Shown here: positions 1-5,559 of the stretch, in pieces | How the letters are laid out: each line of letters opens with the position of its first letter | Numbering within the stretch: the stretch's first letter is position 1 | Notes under the pieces: generated by a model | Told to the model about the DNA's origin: nothing | What the model saw: the letters and a program-made list of their open reading frames with translations, nothing else | The model's database searches: none | Position numbers and translations under genes: made by a program | Source: Gammaproteobacteria bacterium | Lineage (GTDB): Bacteria > Pseudomonadota > Gammaproteobacteria > Thiohalobacterales > Thiohalobacteraceae | Direction: 5' to 3' | Assembly: GCA_016214925.1 (NCBI GenBank) | Contig: JACRMO010000196.1 | Coordinates: 1-6,078 of the forward strand | Length of the DNA: 6,078 nt

Positions 1-200
1 CAGCAAGACAAGAACACTCCGCTAAAATGAACGTACAACAACAAAATACAGAGTCTGACGGGAAAACCCACCGATGATGCGCGAGTTCACAATCGATGAA
101 AGGGCGCGTTACCGTGGAAGGGTTTTTCTACAGGCTCGTTACGCACCTCATGCGCCCTTGAGTGTGAACCCGATCCACAAGCGGGTGAACTACCACCGCC
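1..200. other. Intergenic region downstream of nirN, no supported gene
   Basis: I see no coding gene, RNA gene or recognisable promoter here. AAGGGCGC at 100-107 and GCGCCCTT at 152-159 could pair across 44 nt, and ACCCG/CGGGT at 167-171/182-186 forms a 5-bp stem. Neither is followed by a T-run in the direction of nirN transcription, so no intrinsic terminator can be called. Confidence 0.5.
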
Positions 201-1784
201 TCAATGACTCGTCCCCTCCGAATACCGCGTCTTGTTCCAGACATTGTATTTGCCTGACGGTTTCTTCATCGGGATGCGCTTGACCTCTTGCAGCGTGTTG
301 GCGTCGTAGACGATCACGGCGCCGTCCATGTCCCAGATGCTCAGTAGTGCGTACTTGCCATCCTTGGTGAACTCGACGTGCGCGGCGGTCTTGCCGGGCA
401 CGGGGCGCAGGGTCTTGACGATCTCCAGTGTGCGTTTGTCGATCACATGCACGGTGTCCTTGCTTGGGCCGAAGAACGCATCCACCCAAGCATAGGGTGA
501 ATTCTCGTGGCTGCGCATGAAGAAGCCCGGGCCGTCGGTCTTGATGCGTTTGATGGTTTTCCAATCGGTCAGGTCGATCACGCTCACTTCGGCTTTCTTC
601 AAATGCGGCGTAGCCAGCACGCGATGGCCTTTGTAGTCGAAGGTGATGCCGGAGCCGAGATGCGGCATGCCGTCGAGTTCGAGATCGGCGATCTTGCGGC
701 CGACAGTCATATTGACCACCTGACCCTTCTTGCCATCGCGCGCGGCACCGATCAGATGCGTATAACTCGGATCGAAGAAGAAATCGTCGAGGTAATCGTC
801 GAGCTTGATGCGCCGGATCGGGAACAGCCCCTTCTCGGCGAGCCCTTCCATATATTGGTAGTCGTGCACCATGCCGCGAAACACCGGCTCGGGATTGTCC
901 GAATAGTTGATTTCCCAGACCTCGGGCAGATCCTTCAGCGCAATGATGAAGCTGGAGCGCGGCGGCGCGGTATAGACGGCGCTGACGCGCGAGCTCTTGC
1001 CGTGATCGTCGACAACCGGGATCACGCGCACCACATCGAGGTTGCGCGCATCCAGGATCACCAGCGTATTCGGCAGATAGTTGCCAACCAGCACATAGCG
1101 GCCGTCGTGCGATACGGCGATATTGCGCGTGTTGATGCCGGCGCGGATTTCGGCCACGGTTTTCAGATTGTAGATGTCGAACTTGCTGACCCAGCCGTCG
1201 CGCGAGGCGAAATACACATAGCGTCCGCTCGGCGAATACTTCGGCCCGCCATGCAAAGCGAAGCGGGTCTGAAAGCGGTGTATGGGTTCGAAGCTGTCGC
1301 CGTTCAAGACGGTCGCATGGTGGTCGCCCACTTCGACGACGATGAACAGATTCATCATGTCGGCCTTGAAGCTCGGCTGATCCGGCAAGGTTCCAACCGG
1401 GTAGGGGATCACGTGCGTCGCGTTGATATCGTCCAGCGTCCATTGCGGCGCGACGTCGGGTTCGGAAAAGACAAATTCGGCGAGCGCGGCAATCTCTTCG
1501 GGCTTGAGCTTGGCGGCGAAGCCTTGCATCTGTGTCGACGGACGACCGTTGGCAATCACATCCGCCGCCTCACCCTTTTTCAAGCGACCGAGGTTATCCG
1601 GCAGCAATGCCGGGCCCATTGCGCCGAGGCGCGCCGGACCGTGGCATTCGGCGCAGTGTTGAGTGTAGAGCTGCTGGACATCGGGTGCGGCATAGGCGAC
1701 AGCCGCACCGAGCGCAACCTGAAAAAGACAAACTTTCACCGCGAAGAGCGCAAAGGACGCGAAGGGGGGTAATTGTGAAAACAT
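201..1784 (-). CDS. nirN: NirN, periplasmic c/d1-type cytochrome, dihydro-heme d1 dehydrogenase
   Basis: NirN oxidises dihydro-heme d1 to heme d1 in the periplasm, the last step before insertion into NirS. The 527-residue product starts with a hydrophobic export signal, probable cleavage AYA|AP after residue 32. It is followed by a cytochrome c domain with CAECH (C44, C47, H48) and a likely Met ligand at M86. From about residue 115 comes an eight-bladed d1 propeller with H178 (FALHGG) at the position of the proximal heme d1 ligand and histidines at 375, 393 and 426 as further pocket candidates. The tail KPSGKYNVWNKTRYSEGTSH resembles NirN, not NirS. It is some 30 residues longer than Pseudomonas NirN as I recall it, mostly at the N-terminus. 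Residues about 6-17 are encoded by a repeat arm. The ATG at 1782-1784 has only a weak GAG ribosome site; a GTG at 1737-1739 (V16-K17) would give a more classical signal peptide. Confidence 0.92.
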   Translation of the reverse strand: MFSQLPPFASFALFAVKVCLFQVALGAAVAYAAPDVQQLYTQHCAECHGPARLGAMGPALLPDNLGRLKKGEAADVIANGRPSTQMQGFAAKLKPEEIAALAEFVFSEPDVAPQWTLDDINATHVIPYPVGTLPDQPSFKADMMNLFIVVEVGDHHATVLNGDSFEPIHRFQTRFALHGGPKYSPSGRYVYFASRDGWVSKFDIYNLKTVAEIRAGINTRNIAVSHDGRYVLVGNYLPNTLVILDARNLDVVRVIPVVDDHGKSSRVSAVYTAPPRSSFIIALKDLPEVWEINYSDNPEPVFRGMVHDYQYMEGLAEKGLFPIRRIKLDDYLDDFFFDPSYTHLIGAARDGKKGQVVNMTVGRKIADLELDGMPHLGSGITFDYKGHRVLATPHLKKAEVSVIDLTDWKTIKRIKTDGPGFFMRSHENSPYAWVDAFFGPSKDTVHVIDKRTLEIVKTLRPVPGKTAAHVEFTKDGKYALLSIWDMDGAVIVYDANTLQEVKRIPMKKPSGKYNVWNKTRYSEGTSH

Positions 1785-1939
1785 GGGTTGCTCAGTAAGT
1801 GTTCGTATAGGTCAATACAGGTCTGGTTAGTGTAGTGTAACCCGACAGTATTCCGAGAAGGTCGTCGAGTTACGGCGCACAGCGTCTTGCCCAACCTACA
1901 TATAACACCTTCGCGTCCTTTGCGCTCTTCGCGGTGAAA
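1734..1939. repeat. Composite repeat element spanning the nirJ-nirN gap
   Basis: Perfect 32-bp inverted arms lie at 1734-1765 and 1908-1939 and bound a 206-bp unit. Their core (CTTCGCG-NN-CTTTGCGCTCTTCGCGGTG) aligns with the other family A repeats in this window but is a distinct subtype. The 142-nt interior includes CCCAACCTACA at 1890-1900, resembling the outer end of the family B repeat at 4325-4410, so it may be a nested or decayed insertion. The interior has no gene. The left arm lies within nirN and encodes signal peptide residues; the right arm ends 6 nt before the nirJ stop codon. No convincing promoter was found inside. Confidence 0.85.
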
Positions 1940-1945
1940 ATCTTT

Positions 1946-3157
1946 TCATGCGGAATGGATCCGGGTCGTGCGTCGATACGGCGTGACCTGCAGGCGCTCA
2001 TGCTCGCCCGTCGCGCCGATTTCTTCGTCGGTGAGATAGCACGCGGGATCTTCCTGCCAGGGATCGCCGGTGAGTGACCAGGCGCGCACGCGGGTGTTGC
2101 CGCCGCAGATATCCAGATACTGGCATTCGCCGCAGCGGCCTTTCACCGGGCGTGGCTGTTGTTTGAAGCCGGCCATGAGCGGATCGGAGGTGTCCGGCCA
2201 GATTTGCGAGAACGGGCGGTCGCGCACATTGCCCAGGCTGTAATCCCACCAGAAGGTGTCGGGATGCACATTGCCGAGGTTGTCGATGTTGGAAATCCAC
2301 AGCCCCGAGGCATTGCCGCCCCACTGCGCCAGGCGTGCGCGCATCGCCGCGACTTTATCCGGGAAATGTTTTTGCACCCAGTACAGCAGATACACGCCGT
2401 CAGCATCGTTGTTGCCGGTGACGAACTCGCGCGCCCTTCCCGCTGGGCCCGCCTGGATGCCGGCCCAGCAACGCTCGAACAGCAAGTCCATGGCGTTGCG
2501 GGTCAATTGATGTACGACATCGTCTTTGCGGTTGCGATTGCCGCGTCCGGCATAGTTCAGATGCGAGAGATAGAACTTGTCGATGTCCATTTCATCCATG
2601 AGATCCAGCATCGCCGGCAGTTCCGCGGCATTGTCCTGGGTTAGTGTGAAGCGTAGACCGACCTTGATGCCGTGCTGCTGGCATAAACGGATGCCGTGCA
2701 TGGAGGCGTCGAAGGCGCCGTCAAGGCGGCGGAAGTTATCGTGTGTCTCGCGCAGGCCGTCAATGCTGATGCCGACGTAGTCGTAACCCACCGCGGCGAT
2801 GTCCGCTATATTGCGCTCGTCGATCAATGTTCCGTTGGTCGACAGGCCGACATAGAACCCCATGGCCTTGGCGCGTTTCGAGATGTCATAAATATCAGGA
2901 CGCAGCAGCGGCTCGCCGCCGGACAGGATCAGCACCGGCACACCGAAGGCCTTGAGGTCGTCCATCACCGCATAGATCTCGTCGGTGCTCAACTCGCCGG
3001 GGAAATTATGATCGGCGGAAATCGAATAGCAGTGTTTGCAGGCGAGGTTGCAACGGCGGATCAGGTTCCAGATCACTACCGGCCCCGGCGGCGTGCGCTT
3101 CGGTCCGAGCGGCGTATCGTTGGCCAGCGCTTGCAGGTATTGCGTGATCCGGAACAT
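1946..3157 (-). CDS. nirJ: NirJ, radical SAM enzyme of heme d1 synthesis
   Basis: This 403-residue radical SAM protein converts 12,18-didecarboxysiroheme by removing two propionate side chains on the way to heme d1. The N-terminal cluster motif CNLACKHC gives C36, C40 and C43 for the SAM-binding 4Fe-4S cluster, and SGGEP at 79-83 is the usual SAM-contacting motif. Near the C-terminus C342, C345, C351 and C373 form Cx2Cx5Cx21C, an auxiliary cluster site of the SPASM/Twitch type found in NirJ and its heme-synthesis relatives AhbC and AhbD. The length is close to that of known NirJ proteins. The start at 3155-3157 has a TGGAGG ribosome binding site. AhbC/AhbD are alternatives by sequence alone, but the adjoining nirF, nirDLGH and nirN make NirJ far more likely. 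The gene ends 7 nt beyond a repeat arm, so the repeat abuts but does not enter it. Confidence 0.95.
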   Translation of the reverse strand: MFRITQYLQALANDTPLGPKRTPPGPVVIWNLIRRCNLACKHCYSISADHNFPGELSTDEIYAVMDDLKAFGVPVLILSGGEPLLRPDIYDISKRAKAMGFYVGLSTNGTLIDERNIADIAAVGYDYVGISIDGLRETHDNFRRLDGAFDASMHGIRLCQQHGIKVGLRFTLTQDNAAELPAMLDLMDEMDIDKFYLSHLNYAGRGNRNRKDDVVHQLTRNAMDLLFERCWAGIQAGPAGRAREFVTGNNDADGVYLLYWVQKHFPDKVAAMRARLAQWGGNASGLWISNIDNLGNVHPDTFWWDYSLGNVRDRPFSQIWPDTSDPLMAGFKQQPRPVKGRCGECQYLDICGGNTRVRAWSLTGDPWQEDPACYLTDEEIGATGEHERLQVTPYRRTTRIHSA

Positions 3158-3161
3158 GACG

Positions 3162-3167
3162 CCTCCA
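3162..3167 (-). promoter_or_regulatory. Strong ribosome binding site of nirJ
   Basis: The minus-strand sequence TGGAGG lies 4 nt before the nirJ ATG. It is the only near-perfect Shine-Dalgarno sequence in the window and fixes the nirJ start. It lies outside the neighbouring family A repeat. Confidence 0.8.
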
Positions 3168-3189
3168 GGGCGGATGTTTGAGGGTGTTA

Positions 3190-3267
3190 TTCACACCAAA
3201 GATCGCAAAGGCCGCAAAAGTATTTAATGTTTACAAAATAAAGATTCTTTGCGACCTTTGGTGTGAA
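3190..3267. repeat. Family A inverted repeat in the nirH-nirJ gap
   Basis: Arms of 21 nt, 3190-3210 and 3247-3267, are reverse complements with a single mismatch that would be a G-U pair in one RNA orientation. They enclose a 36-nt AT-rich loop. The outer end reads TTCACACC / GGTGTGAA and the core CTTTGCG, as in the nirF-nirD repeat. It takes up most of the 127-nt gap. It is probably a mobile or dispersed palindromic unit that could act as an mRNA stability or processing element. A role in termination is not supported, because no T-run follows on the minus strand. Confidence 0.87.
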
Positions 3268-3284
3268 CAAGAATATCCTCTATC

Positions 3285-3830
3285 TCACTCCGCCAGACGC
3301 ATCCCCGTCTTCTTGAGGATGCGGGTACTGAACAGCACATCGTGGCCGCGCACGGCGTCGCCCAGCAGGTCAGCGATCTGCGCGACTTTCATCAGCACTT
3401 CGGCGCGGTCGCGGCCGTGCACCATGGCGAACAGATTGTAGGACCAATTCGGCAGATGGCGCGGGCGGTGGTAGCAATGGCTGACGGAATCCAACGCGCC
3501 GATAAGACGGCCAAGCTCACGCACGTCGGCGTCGGGCACATCCCAGACCGACATGCCATTGCCTTTGAAGCCGAGCTTGTAGTGGTTGGGCACGGCGCTG
3601 ATGCGTCGGATGATGCCGTCGCGCTGCATGCGTTGCAGGCGTGCCATGACATCGTCCGCCGTCAGACCGAGTTCGTCGGCGAGTTTATGATACGGGCGCG
3701 ACACGCGCGGCAGACCCGCTTGCGTTGCCAGAATGATCCGGCGGTCGGTGGCGTCGATGCACACGACCGTTTGAACGTGAGTTCCCTCTCCCTGGGGGAG
3801 AGGGTGCAATACGGATGTGAATTTTGGCAT
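3285..3830 (-). CDS. nirH: NirH, siroheme decarboxylase subunit
   Basis: This 181-residue NirL-type paralogue is the likely partner of NirG. After an unusual N-terminus, the AsnC-like domain begins near residue 26 (DATDRRIILATQAGLPRVSRPYHKLA). The C-terminal half has WDVPDADV at 96-103, HCYHRP at 118-123 and WSYNLFAMVHG at 129-139, matching NirL. Residues 9-16 (HPLPQGEG) are encoded by a dispersed palindrome at 3784-3804 and are unlikely to be ancestral. The chosen start is the ATG at 3828-3830, which has AAGG 8 nt upstream and sits 3 nt after the nirG stop. A GTG at residue 23, beyond the palindrome, is an alternative start but lacks a well-spaced Shine-Dalgarno sequence. The gene ends at a TGA (3285-3287), 127 nt before nirJ. 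Confidence 0.87.
   Translation of the reverse strand: MPKFTSVLHPLPQGEGTHVQTVVCIDATDRRIILATQAGLPRVSRPYHKLADELGLTADDVMARLQRMQRDGIIRRISAVPNHYKLGFKGNGMSVWDVPDADVRELGRLIGALDSVSHCYHRPRHLPNWSYNLFAMVHGRDRAEVLMKVAQIADLLGDAVRGHDVLFSTRILKKTGMRLAE
3784..3804. repeat. Family C palindrome inside the nirH start
   Basis: A perfect 9-bp stem (CCCTCTCCC at 3784-3792, GGGAGAGGG at 3796-3804) surrounds a 3-nt loop. It resembles the very common 'CCCTCTCC...GGAGAGGG' dispersed hairpin of proteobacterial genomes, normally intergenic. Here it is in frame within nirH and encodes part of the segment HPLPQGEG, about 25-45 nt after the ATG. A stable hairpin this close to the start could slow initiation. Confidence 0.8.
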
Positions 3831-3833
3831 GGG

Positions 3834-4304
3834 CTATACCTTGAATTTCAGTCCCACGAAGAATTCCTCCTTCTTGGGCATGTTGTAGACGTGATAGCCG
3901 GTGGTGTGTTCGATGGCCTGCAACACCTGCTGGATACGTTCCGGCGTTTCGGTGGCGAGCACGAACCACATGTTCAATTCATGGTCTCGCGCGTAGTTGT
4001 GCGCGACTTCGGGAAAGGCATTGACCTGCGCCGTCACACGCTCGAAATCCTCGGGTGGAACGCACAACGCCGCCAGGGTGAGCGCGCCGCCGAGTTGTTC
4101 GGCGTGATACAGCGGTCCAAAGCGGGTCAGCACGCCGCTATCGAGCAGTGTGTCGATACGCGCGATCAGCGTTGATTCGTCGGTGCCCAGTTCAACGGCA
4201 ACGTCGGCATAGGGTTGTTCGCTGATGGGAAAACCGTCCTGCAGCCGGTTGATGATGCGGCGGTCCAGCGAATCCAATGATCCCGAGGAAATCGTTTCAG
4301 CCAT
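3834..4304 (-). CDS. nirG: NirG, siroheme decarboxylase subunit
   Basis: This 156-residue NirD-type paralogue belongs to the four-protein siroheme decarboxylase set. Residues about 13-62 are the AsnC-like domain (DRRIINRLQDGFPISEQPYADVAVELG). The C-terminal domain carries AHNYARDHELNMWFV at 101-115, the same HNY..(D/E)H..N.WF motif as NirD. The ATG at 4302-4304 is the natural start because the domain begins soon after. No clear Shine-Dalgarno sequence precedes it; upstream lies the family B repeat. It ends with TAG at 3834-3836, only 3 nt before the nirH ATG. The nirG-nirH pair mirrors nirD-nirL and probably arose by duplication of a two-gene unit. NirG and NirD share one active-site motif, so position in the operon decides the name. 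Confidence 0.87.
   Translation of the reverse strand: MAETISSGSLDSLDRRIINRLQDGFPISEQPYADVAVELGTDESTLIARIDTLLDSGVLTRFGPLYHAEQLGGALTLAALCVPPEDFERVTAQVNAFPEVAHNYARDHELNMWFVLATETPERIQQVLQAIEHTTGYHVYNMPKKEEFFVGLKFKV
3839..3842 (-). promoter_or_regulatory. Possible ribosome binding site of nirH inside the nirG end
   Basis: On the minus strand AAGG lies 8 nt before the nirH ATG, within the last sense codons of nirG (AAG GTA TAG). It is a weak but correctly spaced Shine-Dalgarno sequence and fits translational coupling of the two genes. Confidence 0.4.
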
Positions 4305-4324
4305 GTGAGAACACCGAAGTCAAT

Positions 4325-4410
4325 GTAGGTTGGGGTGAGCGTAGAGAACCCCAACGAATCAAACCGTGCAGGCATCCTTGTTGGGGTTCGCTGTGCTCAC
4401 CCCAACCTAC
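4325..4410. repeat. Family B nested inverted repeat in the nirL-nirG gap
   Basis: Two 31-nt arms, 4325-4355 and 4380-4410, are reverse complements with three mismatches around a 24-nt centre. Each arm is itself a hairpin: GTTGGGGT at 4329-4336 pairs with ACCCCAAC at 4348-4355, and the right arm has the equivalent pairing. The element can therefore fold either as one long stem or as two small ones. The GTAGGTTGGGGTGAGC...CCCCAAC type is known to me as a widespread dispersed intergenic repeat in beta- and gammaproteobacteria. It occupies 86 of the 129 nt between nirL and nirG. No gene or U-tract terminator is seen in the gap. Confidence 0.88.
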
Positions 4411-4433
4411 GATCTGACGACGCGCGGACGCGG

Positions 4434-4988
4434 TCATGGTGTCACTGGCTCGCGTTCGGCGGCGTTACGATAATGCGCGCCGCGTTGCTTGAAGCGGCGA
4501 CGGCTGAACAACACGCTATGCGCGATGTCTTCCAGGCCGCAGCATTGAACCAGCTGCCGTACCTTGCCGCGCACTTCCTCGCGGTCCTGGCCGTGGATCA
4601 TGCAGAACAGGTTGTAGGGCCAGTCACGGCCCTGGCGCGGGCGGCGATAACACAGGGTGACGAACTCGAATTTGCTCAGGCAGCGACCGAGTTCGGCCAC
4701 CTCGCCATCCGGCACATCCCAGACCACCATGGCATTGGCGCCGTAGCCGAGTTCGCGGTGGCGCACCACCAGACCCATGCGTTTGATGACGCCGGATTCG
4801 TGCAAGGATGTCAGGCGTTCGGTCAGCACCGCTTCGTCGATGCCGAGTTGGGCGGCGAGCGCGGCATACGGGCGCGGCACCAGCGGCAGTCCACCTTGAA
4901 TGGCGCCGATCACGGCCAAATCGATCTCACCGAGCGCGACGCGCGCCTCGCTGCGACTGAAACCAGTTTGTGCGGTTTTCATGTCCAT
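4434..4988 (-). CDS. nirL: NirL, siroheme decarboxylase subunit
   Basis: This is a 184-residue partner of NirD in siroheme decarboxylation. An N-terminal AsnC-like helix-turn-helix region spans about residues 20-70 (EIDLAVIGAIQGGLPLVPRPYAALA). The C-terminal part has WDVPDGEV at 90-97, CYRRP at 113-117, WPYNLFCMIHG at 123-133 and LFSRRRFKQRGAHY at 160-173, the last being a NirL-type tail. Two starts are possible. The ATG at 4986-4988 gives MDMK; the ATG at 4980-4982 overlaps the nirD TGA as ATGA. Both imply coupling to nirD. NirL is clearly paralogous to NirH in this window (WDVPD, CY.RP, W.YNLF.M.HG in both). The DNA-binding-like fold is a family feature and does not by itself indicate a transcription factor. 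After this gene comes a 129-nt gap filled with a repeat. Confidence 0.88.
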   Translation of the reverse strand: MDMKTAQTGFSRSEARVALGEIDLAVIGAIQGGLPLVPRPYAALAAQLGIDEAVLTERLTSLHESGVIKRMGLVVRHRELGYGANAMVVWDVPDGEVAELGRCLSKFEFVTLCYRRPRQGRDWPYNLFCMIHGQDREEVRGKVRQLVQCCGLEDIAHSVLFSRRRFKQRGAHYRNAAEREPVTP

Positions 4989-5446
4989 TGCAGATTGAAT
5001 CCCAGATCGATGTGGTAATCCTCCAGCATCGGCAAGGGCATGACCTTGATATTGGTCAATTGCTCGATCTTCTCCAGGACCTCGGCCAGCTCCGCGTCGC
5101 TGGCGGCGGTGGCGACGAACCAGAGGTTGAAGCGGTGCTCGCGCTCGTAATTGTGATTGACCGCCGCGAAGCTGTTGACGATGGCGGCGATTTCGTCGAG
5201 GCGCTCTTCGGGCACGGCCATGGCCGCAAGCGTGGACGCGCCCACCGCATGCGTGCGGAACACCGGGCCGACACGGCTGATGACACCGAATTCCTGTAAG
5301 CGTTGTAACGCCGCCAGCACGTCCGCCTCGCTGACGTCCAACGCGGCGGCCATGTCCGCATACGGCGTCGGCGACAACGGCAGCCCCTGTTGGTAGCTAT
5401 CCAGCAGGCGGCGTTCGAGGTCGGTGAGTTCAGATCTATGATCCAT
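4979..5446 (-). CDS. nirD: NirD, siroheme decarboxylase subunit
   Basis: This is a 155-residue member of the AsnC/Lrp-like NirD/L/G/H family, which removes carboxyl groups from the acetate side chains of siroheme to give 12,18-didecarboxysiroheme. Residues about 8-58 form the winged-helix-like N-terminal domain (ERRLLDSYQQGLPLSPTPYADMA). The C-terminal half carries NHNYEREHRFNLWFV at 97-111, the HNY...H..N.WF signature shared by NirD and NirG. The start chosen is the ATG at 5444-5446, because homology begins there and the length fits the roughly 150-residue family. The frame stays open upstream to 5563, but that part is repeat DNA. No strong Shine-Dalgarno sequence precedes the ATG. The stop overlaps the start of nirL, suggesting translational coupling of a D/L pair. 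The call of nirD rather than nirG rests on gene order after nirF. Confidence 0.88.
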   Translation of the reverse strand: MDHRSELTDLERRLLDSYQQGLPLSPTPYADMAAALDVSEADVLAALQRLQEFGVISRVGPVFRTHAVGASTLAAMAVPEERLDEIAAIVNSFAAVNHNYEREHRFNLWFVATAASDAELAEVLEKIEQLTNIKVMPLPMLEDYHIDLGFNLQWT

Positions 5447-5467
5447 GGTCAGTGGGTCCGTCTGGAT

Positions 5468-5555
5468 TGCACACCGAAGGGCGCAAAGAACGCAAAGTAT
5501 AAATGCGGTAAAACATGAATAATTCCTTTGCGGCCTTTGCGCTCTTTGGTGTGCA
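5468..5555. repeat. Family A inverted repeat in the nirF-nirD gap
   Basis: Two 30-nt arms, 5468-5497 and 5526-5555, are reverse complements with four mismatches and flank a 28-nt AT-rich loop. In the nir mRNA they would fold into a long stem-loop. The arm core (CTTTGCG-NN-CTTTGCGC-CTT on the right arm) matches the repeats at 3190-3267 and 1734-1939. This looks like a small dispersed, non-coding palindromic element of REP or MITE type. It fills most of the 113-nt nirF-nirD gap. There is no U-tract after the stem on the minus strand, so it is not an obvious intrinsic terminator. Reading continues in frame through it into nirD, but that is judged incidental. Confidence 0.85.
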
Positions 5556-5559
5556 TAAA

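Noticed and set aside
74..283. A 69-codon plus-strand open frame near the left edge
   Set aside because: It overlaps the nirN 3' end, has no good ribosome site and no recognisable protein features.
507..1772. A long plus-strand open frame of 421 codons opposite nirN
   Set aside because: It is antisense to a gene with clear cytochrome motifs, shows no recognisable domain, and is the type of long open frame expected opposite GC-rich coding DNA.
201..1784. NirS, cytochrome cd1 nitrite reductase itself
   Set aside because: The SEGTSH tail, the location after nirJ and the residues around the d1 pocket fit NirN better than NirS.
1802..1815. A possible FNR/Dnr-type site (TTGAC-N4-ACGAA on the minus strand) before nirN
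   Set aside because: The second half-site matches poorly and the site is only 17 nt from the ATG, too close for an activator with a promoter downstream.
3190..3267. Intrinsic terminator between nirH and nirJ
   Set aside because: The stem is long but no T-run follows on the minus strand, the loop is 36 nt, and the same element recurs at other internal junctions.
3784..3804. CRISPR or tandem-repeat array made of the various repeats
   Set aside because: The repeats are inverted pairs at separate junctions with no regular spacing or spacer units.
3285..5446. Four AsnC/Lrp-family transcription regulators in tandem
   Set aside because: The helix-turn-helix-like fold is shared, but the HNY/WF and CY.RP/YNLF motifs and the nir context identify siroheme decarboxylase subunits.
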